Shown here piece by piece: positions 1-7,657 of a stretch of DNA of 64,000 bases (its first letter is position 1; every line of letters begins with the position of its first letter). Location: NCBI RefSeq assembly GCF_016863555.1, contig NZ_BOPC01000004.1, forward strand, positions 62,001 through 126,000, in the 5' to 3' direction. The position numbers and the translations under genes are program-made. The notes under the pieces were generated by a model. It searched no databases and was not told the origin of the DNA. It was given only the letters and a program-made list of their open reading frames with translations. This DNA comes from Micromonospora qiuiae. GTDB lineage: Bacteria; Actinomycetota; Actinomycetes; Mycobacteriales; Micromonosporaceae.

Positions 1-41
1 CCCGGCCGCGGCGGACGACGGATCGCCGAACCCCGACCTGA
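1..41 (+). other. possible 3' end of an upstream gene
   Basis: One + strand frame is open from the window edge to a TGA at 39-41. A strong terminator follows at 72-104, so a gene from outside the window may end here. The piece is too short to identify. Confidence 0.2.
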
Positions 42-71
42 CCGCCACCCCTTCCCTACCGATTATCACCG

Positions 72-104
72 GGGCGAGGGCCGTCAGACCGACGGCCCTC
101 GCCC
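72..104. terminator. strong hairpin terminator at window start
   Basis: A perfect 14-bp stem (72-85 with 91-104) has a 5-base loop and is very G+C rich. There is no long T tract, as is usual in actinomycetes. It probably ends transcription coming from the left of the window. Confidence 0.7.
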
Positions 105-122
105 TCCCCTTGCTGCCACCAC

Positions 123-203
123 CGGACGCTTTGCTCTGCTTCAACGGACGCAATGGTTTGGCGGTAAAAGCATTGCGTGGAGTGAAGCAGAGCAAAGGGT
201 CCG
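123..203. repeat. 33-nt-arm inverted repeat in front of the helicase gene
   Basis: Left arm 123-155 and right arm 171-203 pair at 28 of 33 positions around a 15-base loop. The best-paired core is TTGCTCTGCTTCA against its complement. It ends 9 bases before the GTG at 213. It could be a terminator or attenuator, or a copy of a dispersed palindromic element. Confidence 0.75.
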
Positions 204-212
204 TCAAGGGAT

Positions 213-3077
213 GTGCCCGGCGGGCGCCAAGGGCACCACCCGGTCGGGCTCGACGGCGTACGGCAGAATCTGCGGGCGATGCACGCGGCGGCCATCCTCA
301 CCGCGCTCGCCGACCTGGCTCCGGCCGGGGCCGAGCGGGTCTTCGACGTGTCCGGGCCCGGCCGACCACTGGTCTGGCTGCCGGAGCCGCACCGGGGTCC
401 GCGCACCGCCCGGCTGGACCGCCTGGCCGCGTTGGACACGCTGCACCGCGATGAGCGCGTGCTCCGCCGTGGCCTGGCCTTCCTGGTCGGTTCGGCAGAC
501 GTGGAGGGCGTACGCCGGCGAATCCGATTGCCGCTGCTGGCCCAGCCGGTACGTCTGGAGCGCGGGCTGCGCGGTTACCGCGTGCTGCCCGCCGGTGACC
601 TCGAACTGACCTCGCTGATCGAGGACCGCGACCTCGCGGCCCGACTGGAGGCCGCACCCGGGCTGGCCGGACCCGGATGGCTGACGGCACCAGGCACCTC
701 CGCCTGGCTGACCGCGGCGGCGCAGGCCGCTGGGCTGAAGGTGACCTCGGTCGTCGCGGCACCTCCGCGCAGCGTCGACGACGAGACACTCACCGGCGTG
801 ACCGCCGCCGCGATCTTCGTGACCCGGGACGTGTTCGCCGGTCGGCTCCGCGACACCCTGCTGAACTGGGCCGGCCGGCCCGGGCTGGCGGACACCGCAC
901 TGAGCAGGCTCTACCTCGGCACACCCGACACCACCGGCGGCGAGGCCGACGCAAGCCAGCCCAACGGCGGCGGGGCCGATCAGGATGACGTTCTGTCACC
1001 ACTGCCACTGAACACCGCGCAGCGCGGCGTGATCCGGCGCATCCGCACCGAACCGGTGGTGGTGGTCTCCGGTGCGCCGGGCAACGGGAAGAGCCACGCT
1101 CTCGTCGCCGCGGCGTTGGACGCGGTGGACCGGGGCGGATCGGTGCTGGTGGCGACGCAGTCGGTACACGCCGCGGAGGTGTTGGGCGAGCTGCTACGCC
1201 GCCATCACGGGCCTCCTCCGGTGCTCTTCGGCGACGCCGAACGACGCGAAGCGGTCGCCACCGAACTGGCCGGCGGCAGCGCCGTCGGGGTGGCCGACGC
1301 ACAACTGCGCCGCGACGCCGCCGCAGTGACGGCTGCCCGAGATCGGGTCGCCGCGATCCGATCCGGCATCACCGCGGCGCTGGAGCAGGAGCGACGCGCC
1401 GCCAGTCTGCCCGGCTGGCAGCCGCTGCTACCCGCCCTGAGCCACGACGCCCCGGCCGTGTTCGACCCGGACGCCGACCTCGCCGAGATCCGGGCCGCCC
1501 TGACCGGCGCGAACCAGGACGGCAACCGCTGGTGGCAGCGGCTACGGCGGACGTACGCCTCCGGTCGGCTCCGACGGCTGACCGGTGCCGGCCCTGACGT
1601 ACCCGTGCAGCGGCTGATGGCCGCGGTGGACGCCGCGGCGGCGGTCCACGCTGCCGCGCGGCTACCCGCACTCGGCGGCACCGAGCTGACGTCCGCCTGG
1701 TCGGCGCTGGCCGAGGCGGACGCCGCGCTCGCCGACGCGGTCGGTGCGGCGCTGCGCCACCAGGCCACCAGCGCCCGGCGGTGGACCGGGAACGCCCGAC
1801 GCGCCGCCAATGGGCTGGGCACCGCCCTGCGTGCCGGACGCAACCGCCGCCGGGAGCTGCTCGCCGGGCTGGATGCCGACGCCCTGGTGCGCGCGTTGCC
1901 CCTGTGGGTGGGCACGGTGGTCGACGTCGAGGACCTGCTGCCGCCGGTCGCCGGCATGTTCGACCTGGTGGTGCTGGACGAGGCGGCGCACGTCGATCAG
2001 CTGCGGGCCGCCCCGGTGCTGGCGCGGGCCCGCCGAGCGTTGGTCGCCGGCGATCCCCGGCAGTTGCGGTTCGTCTCCTTCGTCTCCGACGTCGAGGTGA
2101 CCGCCACGCTGCACCGACACGGTCTGGACCGGGTCGCGGACCGACTCGACGTACGGCGGGCCAGCGCCTTCGACCTGGCGGCCGGTGCCGCACCGGTCAC
2201 CTGGCTCGGTGAGCACTACCGGTCTGCTCCGCATCTGATCGGCTTCTCCGCCCAGCGGTTCTACGGCGGCAGACTGGAGCTGGTCACGCGGCACCCGGGC
2301 AACGAGCGGACCGACGCCATCGACGTGCTGACGGTCGCCGAGGCCACCGTGGTCAACGGCGTCAACCAGGCAGAGGTGGACGCGGTGCTCGACCTGATCG
2401 AGAAGCTGGCGAACCGGCCACCCGAGGGCGGGATCGCGGTGATCAGCCCGTTCCGGGCGCAGGCGGACGCGATCGAGGCAGCCCTGCTGTCCACGTACGA
2501 CGTCAGCGAGATCGAACGGCTGGGCCTGCGATCCGGAACGGTGCACGCGTTCCAGGGCCATGAGGCGGACGTGGTGATCGCCTCCCTCGGACTGGTCGAC
2601 GACGACTCGCCGTCGCGACACCGGTTCCTGGCCGAGCCGAACCTGTTCAACGTCCTGATCACCCGGGCCAGGAAGCACCTCACGGTGGTCACCTCCCTGC
2701 GCTCGCCCGAGGGCATCGTCGGCGACTACCTCCGTTACGCCGAGCAGCCGCCGCCCAGCCCGTCCGAGTCGGGCAACCGGGCACCGGACCCGTGGACCCG
2801 TGCCCTCGCCGTGGAACTCGAGCGGCTCGGGCTGCCGGTCCGGGCCGGCTATCCGGTCGGCCGGTGGAAGCTCGACCTGTGCGTCGGCGACGGCCCGGAC
2901 GCGGTCGGGGTGATCTGCGGTGTGCACCCGGAGGGCGTGGCCGTGCACGTGGAGCGGCAGCGTACGCTCGCCCGCGCCGGCTGGCGCATGTACGACGTGT
3001 TCGCCAGCCACTGGACCGGCGACCCGATCCGGGCCGCCCTGGACCTTGCCGCCCGGATCACCAGTCCTCAAAAGTAG
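213..3077 (+). CDS. superfamily 1 (DNA2/Upf1-like) helicase with degenerate nuclease tail
   Basis: A 954-residue ATP-dependent helicase of the AAA_11/AAA_12 type. Walker A GAPGNGKS is at residues 287-294 and the DEAA Walker B box at 589-592. Then come GDPRQL (motif III), HAFQGHEADVV (motif V) and NVLITRARK (motif VI). The C-terminal ~80 residues resemble the DUF559/Vsr-like nuclease that ends many such helicases. The first Asp (LDL, D888) is kept, but the usual I-E-x-D-G box reads I-C-G, so the nuclease may be inactive. GTG 213 is the first start; ATG 279 (MHAAAIL) is a credible alternative and neither has an ideal ribosome site. It converges on brxHI, overlapping its 3' end by 10 bases. It is not a named BREX type 2 core component, so it is probably an accessory defence helicase. 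Confidence 0.8.
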   Translation: MPGGRQGHHPVGLDGVRQNLRAMHAAAILTALADLAPAGAERVFDVSGPGRPLVWLPEPHRGPRTARLDRLAALDTLHRDERVLRRGLAFLVGSADVEGVRRRIRLPLLAQPVRLERGLRGYRVLPAGDLELTSLIEDRDLAARLEAAPGLAGPGWLTAPGTSAWLTAAAQAAGLKVTSVVAAPPRSVDDETLTGVTAAAIFVTRDVFAGRLRDTLLNWAGRPGLADTALSRLYLGTPDTTGGEADASQPNGGGADQDDVLSPLPLNTAQRGVIRRIRTEPVVVVSGAPGNGKSHALVAAALDAVDRGGSVLVATQSVHAAEVLGELLRRHHGPPPVLFGDAERREAVATELAGGSAVGVADAQLRRDAAAVTAARDRVAAIRSGITAALEQERRAASLPGWQPLLPALSHDAPAVFDPDADLAEIRAALTGANQDGNRWWQRLRRTYASGRLRRLTGAGPDVPVQRLMAAVDAAAAVHAAARLPALGGTELTSAWSALAEADAALADAVGAALRHQATSARRWTGNARRAANGLGTALRAGRNRRRELLAGLDADALVRALPLWVGTVVDVEDLLPPVAGMFDLVVLDEAAHVDQLRAAPVLARARRALVAGDPRQLRFVSFVSDVEVTATLHRHGLDRVADRLDVRRASAFDLAAGAAPVTWLGEHYRSAPHLIGFSAQRFYGGRLELVTRHPGNERTDAIDVLTVAEATVVNGVNQAEVDAVLDLIEKLANRPPEGGIAVISPFRAQADAIEAALLSTYDVSEIERLGLRSGTVHAFQGHEADVVIASLGLVDDDSPSRHRFLAEPNLFNVLITRARKHLTVVTSLRSPEGIVGDYLRYAEQPPPSPSESGNRAPDPWTRALAVELERLGLPVRAGYPVGRWKLDLCVGDGPDAVGVICGVHPEGVAVHVERQRTLARAGWRMYDVFASHWTGDPIRAALDLAARITSPQK

Positions 3078-5194
3078 GCGAATCGGACCGGCTGCTCCAG
3101 CACGGCCGCAGCGGAGTCGACATCGGCCAGCCGCGCCGCGAGCGTGGCGGTCGCCAACCGGGTGGGAAGGGCTGCGCTGAACTTGAGCCCCGCGAGGGCT
3201 TTTTCGGTCACCTCCGGCAAACAGATTCGGTCCACGGCGTCGGCCGTCGCCATGCGCCACATGTCGCGGTCCAGGTCTGGCCGCAGCCGGATGGAGGCAT
3301 CGTCGTAGCGCTGAGTCGAATCGGCTAGGTCGCCGAGGGTGGCGACCAGGGTGGCGTTGGCCCGGAAACCCGCCCAGGTCCACCAGCGTACGTCTCCTTC
3401 GCGGTCACGGACGATCAGTGTGCCACCCGGATGGACCTGGGAGGCGGCCTCTTCGCGCAGCATGCCCAGCCGCGTGCTGGCCCGCTGGGTTAGCCGGACC
3501 GGCGGATCGGCACCGAGCAGCACATCCCGCATGGCCCGAACCATCGGGTACGCCAGGCCCTGCGGTGCGCCGCCGGTCATCCAGAGGGCCTTACCTCCGC
3601 CTTCGGCCGGCTCCACGAAACAGCGGCGTCGCTTCCAGTCGACGTAGGTGACCCGCCAACTGCGCCCACCGAGGAGCAGCAGCCGGGGTCCGTCCACCCG
3701 CGCCGTCAACAACGCCGGATCGGTGCGGCCGATTTCGGTGCGCCCCGACAGCGCGGTGAACTGCGGCGGCGCGGTGAAGACCGCGAGCATGTCCATGAAG
3801 TGCCGACGGCCGAACCGACGTTCGGCCTCCGGCCCGATGAACAGCATCGAGGAGTCCTCGTCCAGGTAGCCGTGCTCGACGAGGTGCCGAACGACCACCT
3901 CCGCACTTGCGTCGAAGGGCATCAGCCCGTTCCACTCCTCCGCCCACGACCGGTCACCGATCCGCAGCCGCTGCAATGCGAGCGCAAGCATCTGTTGCGC
4001 AACGATGTGCCGCGGTTCCGGCGGCGGCACGACGGCCTCCACCCAGCCCTGTGCCCAGAGGTGCAACAGCGCCGCGGCGTGCAGCAGGCCGTCACCGTCG
4101 AGCGCCAGGAAGAGGCAGTTTCTGCTGTTGCCTGGGCGGCGACCGGTGCGGCCGATCCGCTGCAGGAACGCGGCGACGGTGCGCGGGGCGTTTATCTGGA
4201 TCACCCGGTCGAGATCGCCGACATCGATACCGAGTTCGAGAGTGCTGGTGGCGACGATGACGCAATCTCGCTCCTGCGCGAAGGCCTGCTCGGCCCGTCG
4301 GCGTTCGTCGAACGAGAGGGACGCGTGAGACAGGAAGGTGGTCACCCCCTGCATCCGCAGTCGCTGGCCGAGCTCTTCGACCAGCGCGCGGGAGTCACAG
4401 AAGACGAGGCGCTTCTGCCCTGCGTGCAGAGCGGCGATGATCTTCGCGGCATTGTGCACCGACCCGACATAGTCCAGCTCGACGTTTCCGGGGGGCGCGG
4501 CAGTGGGCGTGGCGGTGGCGGCAGGAACTGTCACCACACCTGGAGCCACCACCTGGCCCGGCCGTTTGTCCCGCCCGGATCCCTGCAGCCAGCGCAAAAG
4601 ATCATCGGGGTTGCCGACGGTCGCGGAGAGTCCGATCCGCTGCATCGGCATTCTCGTCAGTCGGGTCAGACGTTCGAGGACGGCAAGCAGGTGCCATCCC
4701 CGATCGTCGCCGGCGAAGGCGTGGACCTCGTCGACCACGATCGCCCGCACCTGCCCGAGAAAGACGTCGTGGTCGACGTTCGCGCTGACCAGCATCGACT
4801 CGAGGGATTCGGGAGTGGTCAGCAGGACATCGGGGCGTTCACGAAGGATGGCGCGACGGCGACTCGCCGTGACGTCGCCATGCCAGAGTGCCGCGCGTCG
4901 CCCGAGCCAGCCGGTGTAGGTCTCGAGCCGGGGAAGGAGGTTGTTCAACAGCGCCTTCAGGGGACACACGTAGAGCATCGACGTACCCGACCAGTTACCC
5001 TCCGCCATCCGGGTCAGCAGAGGGAACATCGCAGCCTCGGTCTTGCCGCCGGCGGTCGGGGCGAGGAGCAGTGCGTCGTCACCGTCGATCAACGGCCGGA
5101 CGGCAGCTTCCTGCAGCGGGCGCAGCGCTGGCCACTGCAAGGTGTTGACAATATGGTGCAGCACCACCGGGTGCAGGACATCTCCTGCCGTCAT
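3068..5194 (-). CDS. brxHI: BREX type 2 DEAD/DEAH-box helicase BrxHI
   Basis: A 708-residue superfamily 2 helicase, and the last gene of the pglY-pglZ-brxD block. Visible motifs are APTAGGKTEA (Walker A Lys at residue 51), VVDEVHAF (DEVH box), GLSATVGNP and QRIGRTGRRPG, in the order found in Lhr-like helicases. Such a helicase next to pglZ and brxD is the BrxHI of BREX type 2. Its exact role is unknown; remodelling DNA during phage exclusion is inferred. The start is ATG 5194 (MTAGDV). Its ATG overlaps the TGA of the ParA-like gene (ATGA), and a longer frame begins 23 codons upstream inside that gene without such support. Confidence 0.88.
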   Translation of the reverse strand: MTAGDVLHPVVLHHIVNTLQWPALRPLQEAAVRPLIDGDDALLLAPTAGGKTEAAMFPLLTRMAEGNWSGTSMLYVCPLKALLNNLLPRLETYTGWLGRRAALWHGDVTASRRRAILRERPDVLLTTPESLESMLVSANVDHDVFLGQVRAIVVDEVHAFAGDDRGWHLLAVLERLTRLTRMPMQRIGLSATVGNPDDLLRWLQGSGRDKRPGQVVAPGVVTVPAATATPTAAPPGNVELDYVGSVHNAAKIIAALHAGQKRLVFCDSRALVEELGQRLRMQGVTTFLSHASLSFDERRRAEQAFAQERDCVIVATSTLELGIDVGDLDRVIQINAPRTVAAFLQRIGRTGRRPGNSRNCLFLALDGDGLLHAAALLHLWAQGWVEAVVPPPEPRHIVAQQMLALALQRLRIGDRSWAEEWNGLMPFDASAEVVVRHLVEHGYLDEDSSMLFIGPEAERRFGRRHFMDMLAVFTAPPQFTALSGRTEIGRTDPALLTARVDGPRLLLLGGRSWRVTYVDWKRRRCFVEPAEGGGKALWMTGGAPQGLAYPMVRAMRDVLLGADPPVRLTQRASTRLGMLREEAASQVHPGGTLIVRDREGDVRWWTWAGFRANATLVATLGDLADSTQRYDDASIRLRPDLDRDMWRMATADAVDRICLPEVTEKALAGLKFSAALPTRLATATLAARLADVDSAAAVLEQPVRFAYF

Positions 5195-5934
5195 CGGTCT
5201 TCGCGCACCTCGTTCAACCGCTCGAGCAACTTCTCGCTGAGTTCCTTGAAGTCCTGGTAGCACCGCTGCACCAGGGTTTGTGTGCTACCGAGGGCGCCGT
5301 CGGCCGAGCGAAGGTCGAACATCGGCTTCCGGGCATCGTGAGCCAGCGGCATCAGGCTCTGGTAATTCCGCAGAGTCGCGATCTCGAACGACTCGCCGGT
5401 CGATTCACCGGGCTCGTTCAAAACGGAGTTCGCGAACACCACAGGCACCCGATCGAGCCACCGTTGGTATGCCTTGACTGGCCGGTCGAGCCTCATCTTC
5501 GGCTGCATGACCACATAGCCCAGCGGCGTCATGGTGCCCCGGGGCGCTTCGATTCCCGGCGGCACGTTCGGCAGCACGTGCTTCTGCCACACTCGGCGCC
5601 AGTCGCGCAGCGCCGGGCCCAGGTTCCGAAGGCCACGCAGGGAGAAGAGATCGGCGGCGAGCGGCATCAACACGGTGTCAGCCGCCAGTAGTGCCGCTCG
5701 GTTGATGGCGCCGAGGTTCGGTCCGACATCGACGAGAGCGATATCTGCCCCCACGCGACGACCAGCATGGGTGATGAGGCGGTGGAAGGCCGTGGTCGTG
5801 CGCAGCGCCGCCGGGTCACCGATCAGACTGTTCGGCCACGCTGCGGACAGCTTGTCCTCGAATGCGCTGAGATTGAGGTCGCCCGGAATGAGCCAGAGAC
5901 CTTCAGTGATCGGAACCGGATCCGTGAAGCTCAC
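5191..5934 (-). CDS. ParA-like protein lacking the Walker A region (probable remnant)
   Basis: 247 residues. GLWLIPGDLNLS and ALVDVGPNLGAINRAAL, followed by VLMPLAADLFSLRGL, match the second half of ParA/MinD-type ATPases. The first ~80 residues of a normal ParA, including KGGVGKT and the DLDPQ segment, are absent and the region upstream codes for another protein. It cannot be a working ParA ATPase by itself. The GTG start overlaps the stop of the AlbA_2 gene as GTGA, and its own stop overlaps brxHI as TGA/ATG, so the frame is still read within the operon. Either it is a decayed gene kept for operon continuity or it has a non-ATPase role. Confidence 0.6.
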   Translation of the reverse strand: MSFTDPVPITEGLWLIPGDLNLSAFEDKLSAAWPNSLIGDPAALRTTTAFHRLITHAGRRVGADIALVDVGPNLGAINRAALLAADTVLMPLAADLFSLRGLRNLGPALRDWRRVWQKHVLPNVPPGIEAPRGTMTPLGYVVMQPKMRLDRPVKAYQRWLDRVPVVFANSVLNEPGESTGESFEIATLRNYQSLMPLAHDARKPMFDLRSADGALGSTQTLVQRCYQDFKELSEKLLERLNEVREDR

Positions 5935-6329
5935 GTCTCGCTGGCAGCTCGTGTTGAAGGGCCGGGCCGGACGTAGACGATGTTGTCGAACCGGACCGGC
6001 GGCGTGTGTGACGCGGACACCCGTACCCGGATCACCGGCACACCCTGGTACGGCTCGACGCTGACGACCATCGACGGACGGTCCAGGATCCGGCCCTCGT
6101 CCCTGATACTGGTAAACGTCAGCAGCGCCTCATCCGAGGTGTCAAGGCCCCCGACCGGCCGTCCCTGCTTGTCGACTCCGACCAGCAGGTCGCCTCCGCC
6201 GAGCCGCGGGAGGTCGTTGGCCAGGGCGCAGATGGCCTTACGGATGGCGTTGCGGTCCTTTGCCTCCCGCTTGAACTCGAGCGCGGCCGTCTCCTGTGTG
6301 CCGAGGAGTTCAGCGAGGTCGCTACTCAT
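5931..6329 (-). CDS. AlbA_2 (Schlafen-like) putative DNA-binding protein, short
   Basis: 132 residues spanning one AlbA_2 domain: LEFKREAKDRNAIRKAI, then LLVGVDKQGRPVGGLD, and YVRPGPSTRAAS near the end. Family members usually continue for 200-300 residues into winged-helix parts; this one stops right after the domain, where it meets the ParA-like frame. Bases AGGAAA lie 11 nt before ATG 6329, and brxD ends 14 bases upstream. It sits in the BREX operon but is not a known core component. It may be an accessory nucleic-acid sensor or a truncated relic. Confidence 0.65.
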   Translation of the reverse strand: MSSDLAELLGTQETAALEFKREAKDRNAIRKAICALANDLPRLGGGDLLVGVDKQGRPVGGLDTSDEALLTFTSIRDEGRILDRPSMVVSVEPYQGVPVIRVRVSASHTPPVRFDNIVYVRPGPSTRAASET

Positions 6330-6343
6330 GATCTGATTCTTTC

Positions 6344-7657
6344 CTACAGGTCGAGTGAAATCTCGTCAGCCCGGGTCGCGTTGCGTTCCACGTCGCTCAG
6401 CTCGGCACCGTTCAGCGTGAGCGCATAGTGCTGCCGCGGGTCGAAGTCGTCGAACTGGTCGACCCGGTCCAGCACGTCTCCCACCAGCTTCTTGAGGAAG
6501 AGGCGTGGCGCGATTCCGACCCTGCCCCCCAGTCCGCCGGCCACGGCCCGAGCCAGTTGGTCCAGGTACGCGTCGTCGACCAGGCGGCGCACCCGTTCCG
6601 GGGCGGCCGAGCCGTGGGCGTAGAGGTCGCGCACCCGGCCACCCAACTCGACCAGCGACTCGATGGTGAAACCGGCGAGGCGGATCTGCACGGCACGAGG
6701 ATTGTCGAACCGGGCTTCCGTGGTGAAGTCGACAGCAAGCCGCTGCGCCAACGGCGCGAGACGCTGCACGCCCTGGGGCCCGTCGTAGAAGGCCGGCGTA
6801 CCGGTGATGACCAGATACAGACCGGGGAAGCGGCCGGAATGCACCTCGTCGATGAGTTGCCGCAACGCGTTGAGCGCCTTGTCCCGCGCGTCGGAGCGCA
6901 CCCGCTGCAGCGTCTCCACTTCGTCGAACACCAGCAGCAGGCCGGGGTGTCCGCTGTCCCGGAGCACCGCGAGCAGGCCCTGCAGAAAGCTCAGCGCGGC
7001 GAAGTGGTCCAGGTCGCCGCGTACCCCGGCGACCCGCCGCGCGGCGGCGGCGACGTGGGGCTGGCCGCCGAGCCAGGCGAGCACTGCCTCGGCGGTTGCC
7101 GCGTCGCCGGCGAGACTGGCCGACCGGTAGCCGCGCAGCGCCGCCGCGAAGGCCGGAGCGCTGCGGCTGATGGTGGCGAGCCGCTGGTCGAGCAGTTCGC
7201 CGACCGCGCGGTCCAGCGCGGCAACGTCGTGGGCTGCCACTATGCCGGCCGTCAGCACGTCCTCCTCCAGCGCGTAGAACCACCCGTCGATGACGGGCCG
7301 CAAAGCGCTGGGCGGGAATGTGGCGCTGGTCAGCCGCTCGGTGAGCCGCCGATAGACGGTTTCCAGCCTGTGCAGCGGCGTCTCGTTCTCCGAGATCTGC
7401 ACCTCGGCGGTCGCGAAGTTGGCCCGCCTGGCGCGTTCGGCGATCCAGCGGGTGAAAAAGGTCTTGCCGGAGCCGTACTCACCTCGCACGGCCTTGAAAA
7501 CGGAGCCGCCGGCCGAGACGGCGTCGAGTTCATCTCCGACCGCGGTGGCGAAACGGTCCAGCCCGACGGCGAGGAGATCGAGCCCGGCAGAGGGCACCGC
7601 CCCGCGCCGCAGGGCGTCGACCACCTCCCGCCGTCGGGCCGGGCTGACCGTGGTCAC
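6344..7657 (-). CDS. brxD: BREX type 2 ATP-binding protein BrxD
   Basis: A 437-residue P-loop ATPase of the DUF2791 family. Walker A is GEYGSGKT (Lys 65) and Walker B is LLLVFDEVETL. The following SDARDKALNALRQLIDE segment and LYLVITGTPAFYDG are typical of BrxD. The start is GTG 7657, whose bases form GTGA with the stop of pglZ, so the two are translationally coupled. A much longer frame upstream is only a shadow of pglZ. BrxD is found in BREX types 2 and 6; its molecular function is not settled. Confidence 0.88.
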   Translation of the reverse strand: MTTVSPARRREVVDALRRGAVPSAGLDLLAVGLDRFATAVGDELDAVSAGGSVFKAVRGEYGSGKTFFTRWIAERARRANFATAEVQISENETPLHRLETVYRRLTERLTSATFPPSALRPVIDGWFYALEEDVLTAGIVAAHDVAALDRAVGELLDQRLATISRSAPAFAAALRGYRSASLAGDAATAEAVLAWLGGQPHVAAAARRVAGVRGDLDHFAALSFLQGLLAVLRDSGHPGLLLVFDEVETLQRVRSDARDKALNALRQLIDEVHSGRFPGLYLVITGTPAFYDGPQGVQRLAPLAQRLAVDFTTEARFDNPRAVQIRLAGFTIESLVELGGRVRDLYAHGSAAPERVRRLVDDAYLDQLARAVAGGLGGRVGIAPRLFLKKLVGDVLDRVDQFDDFDPRQHYALTLNGAELSDVERNATRADEISLDL

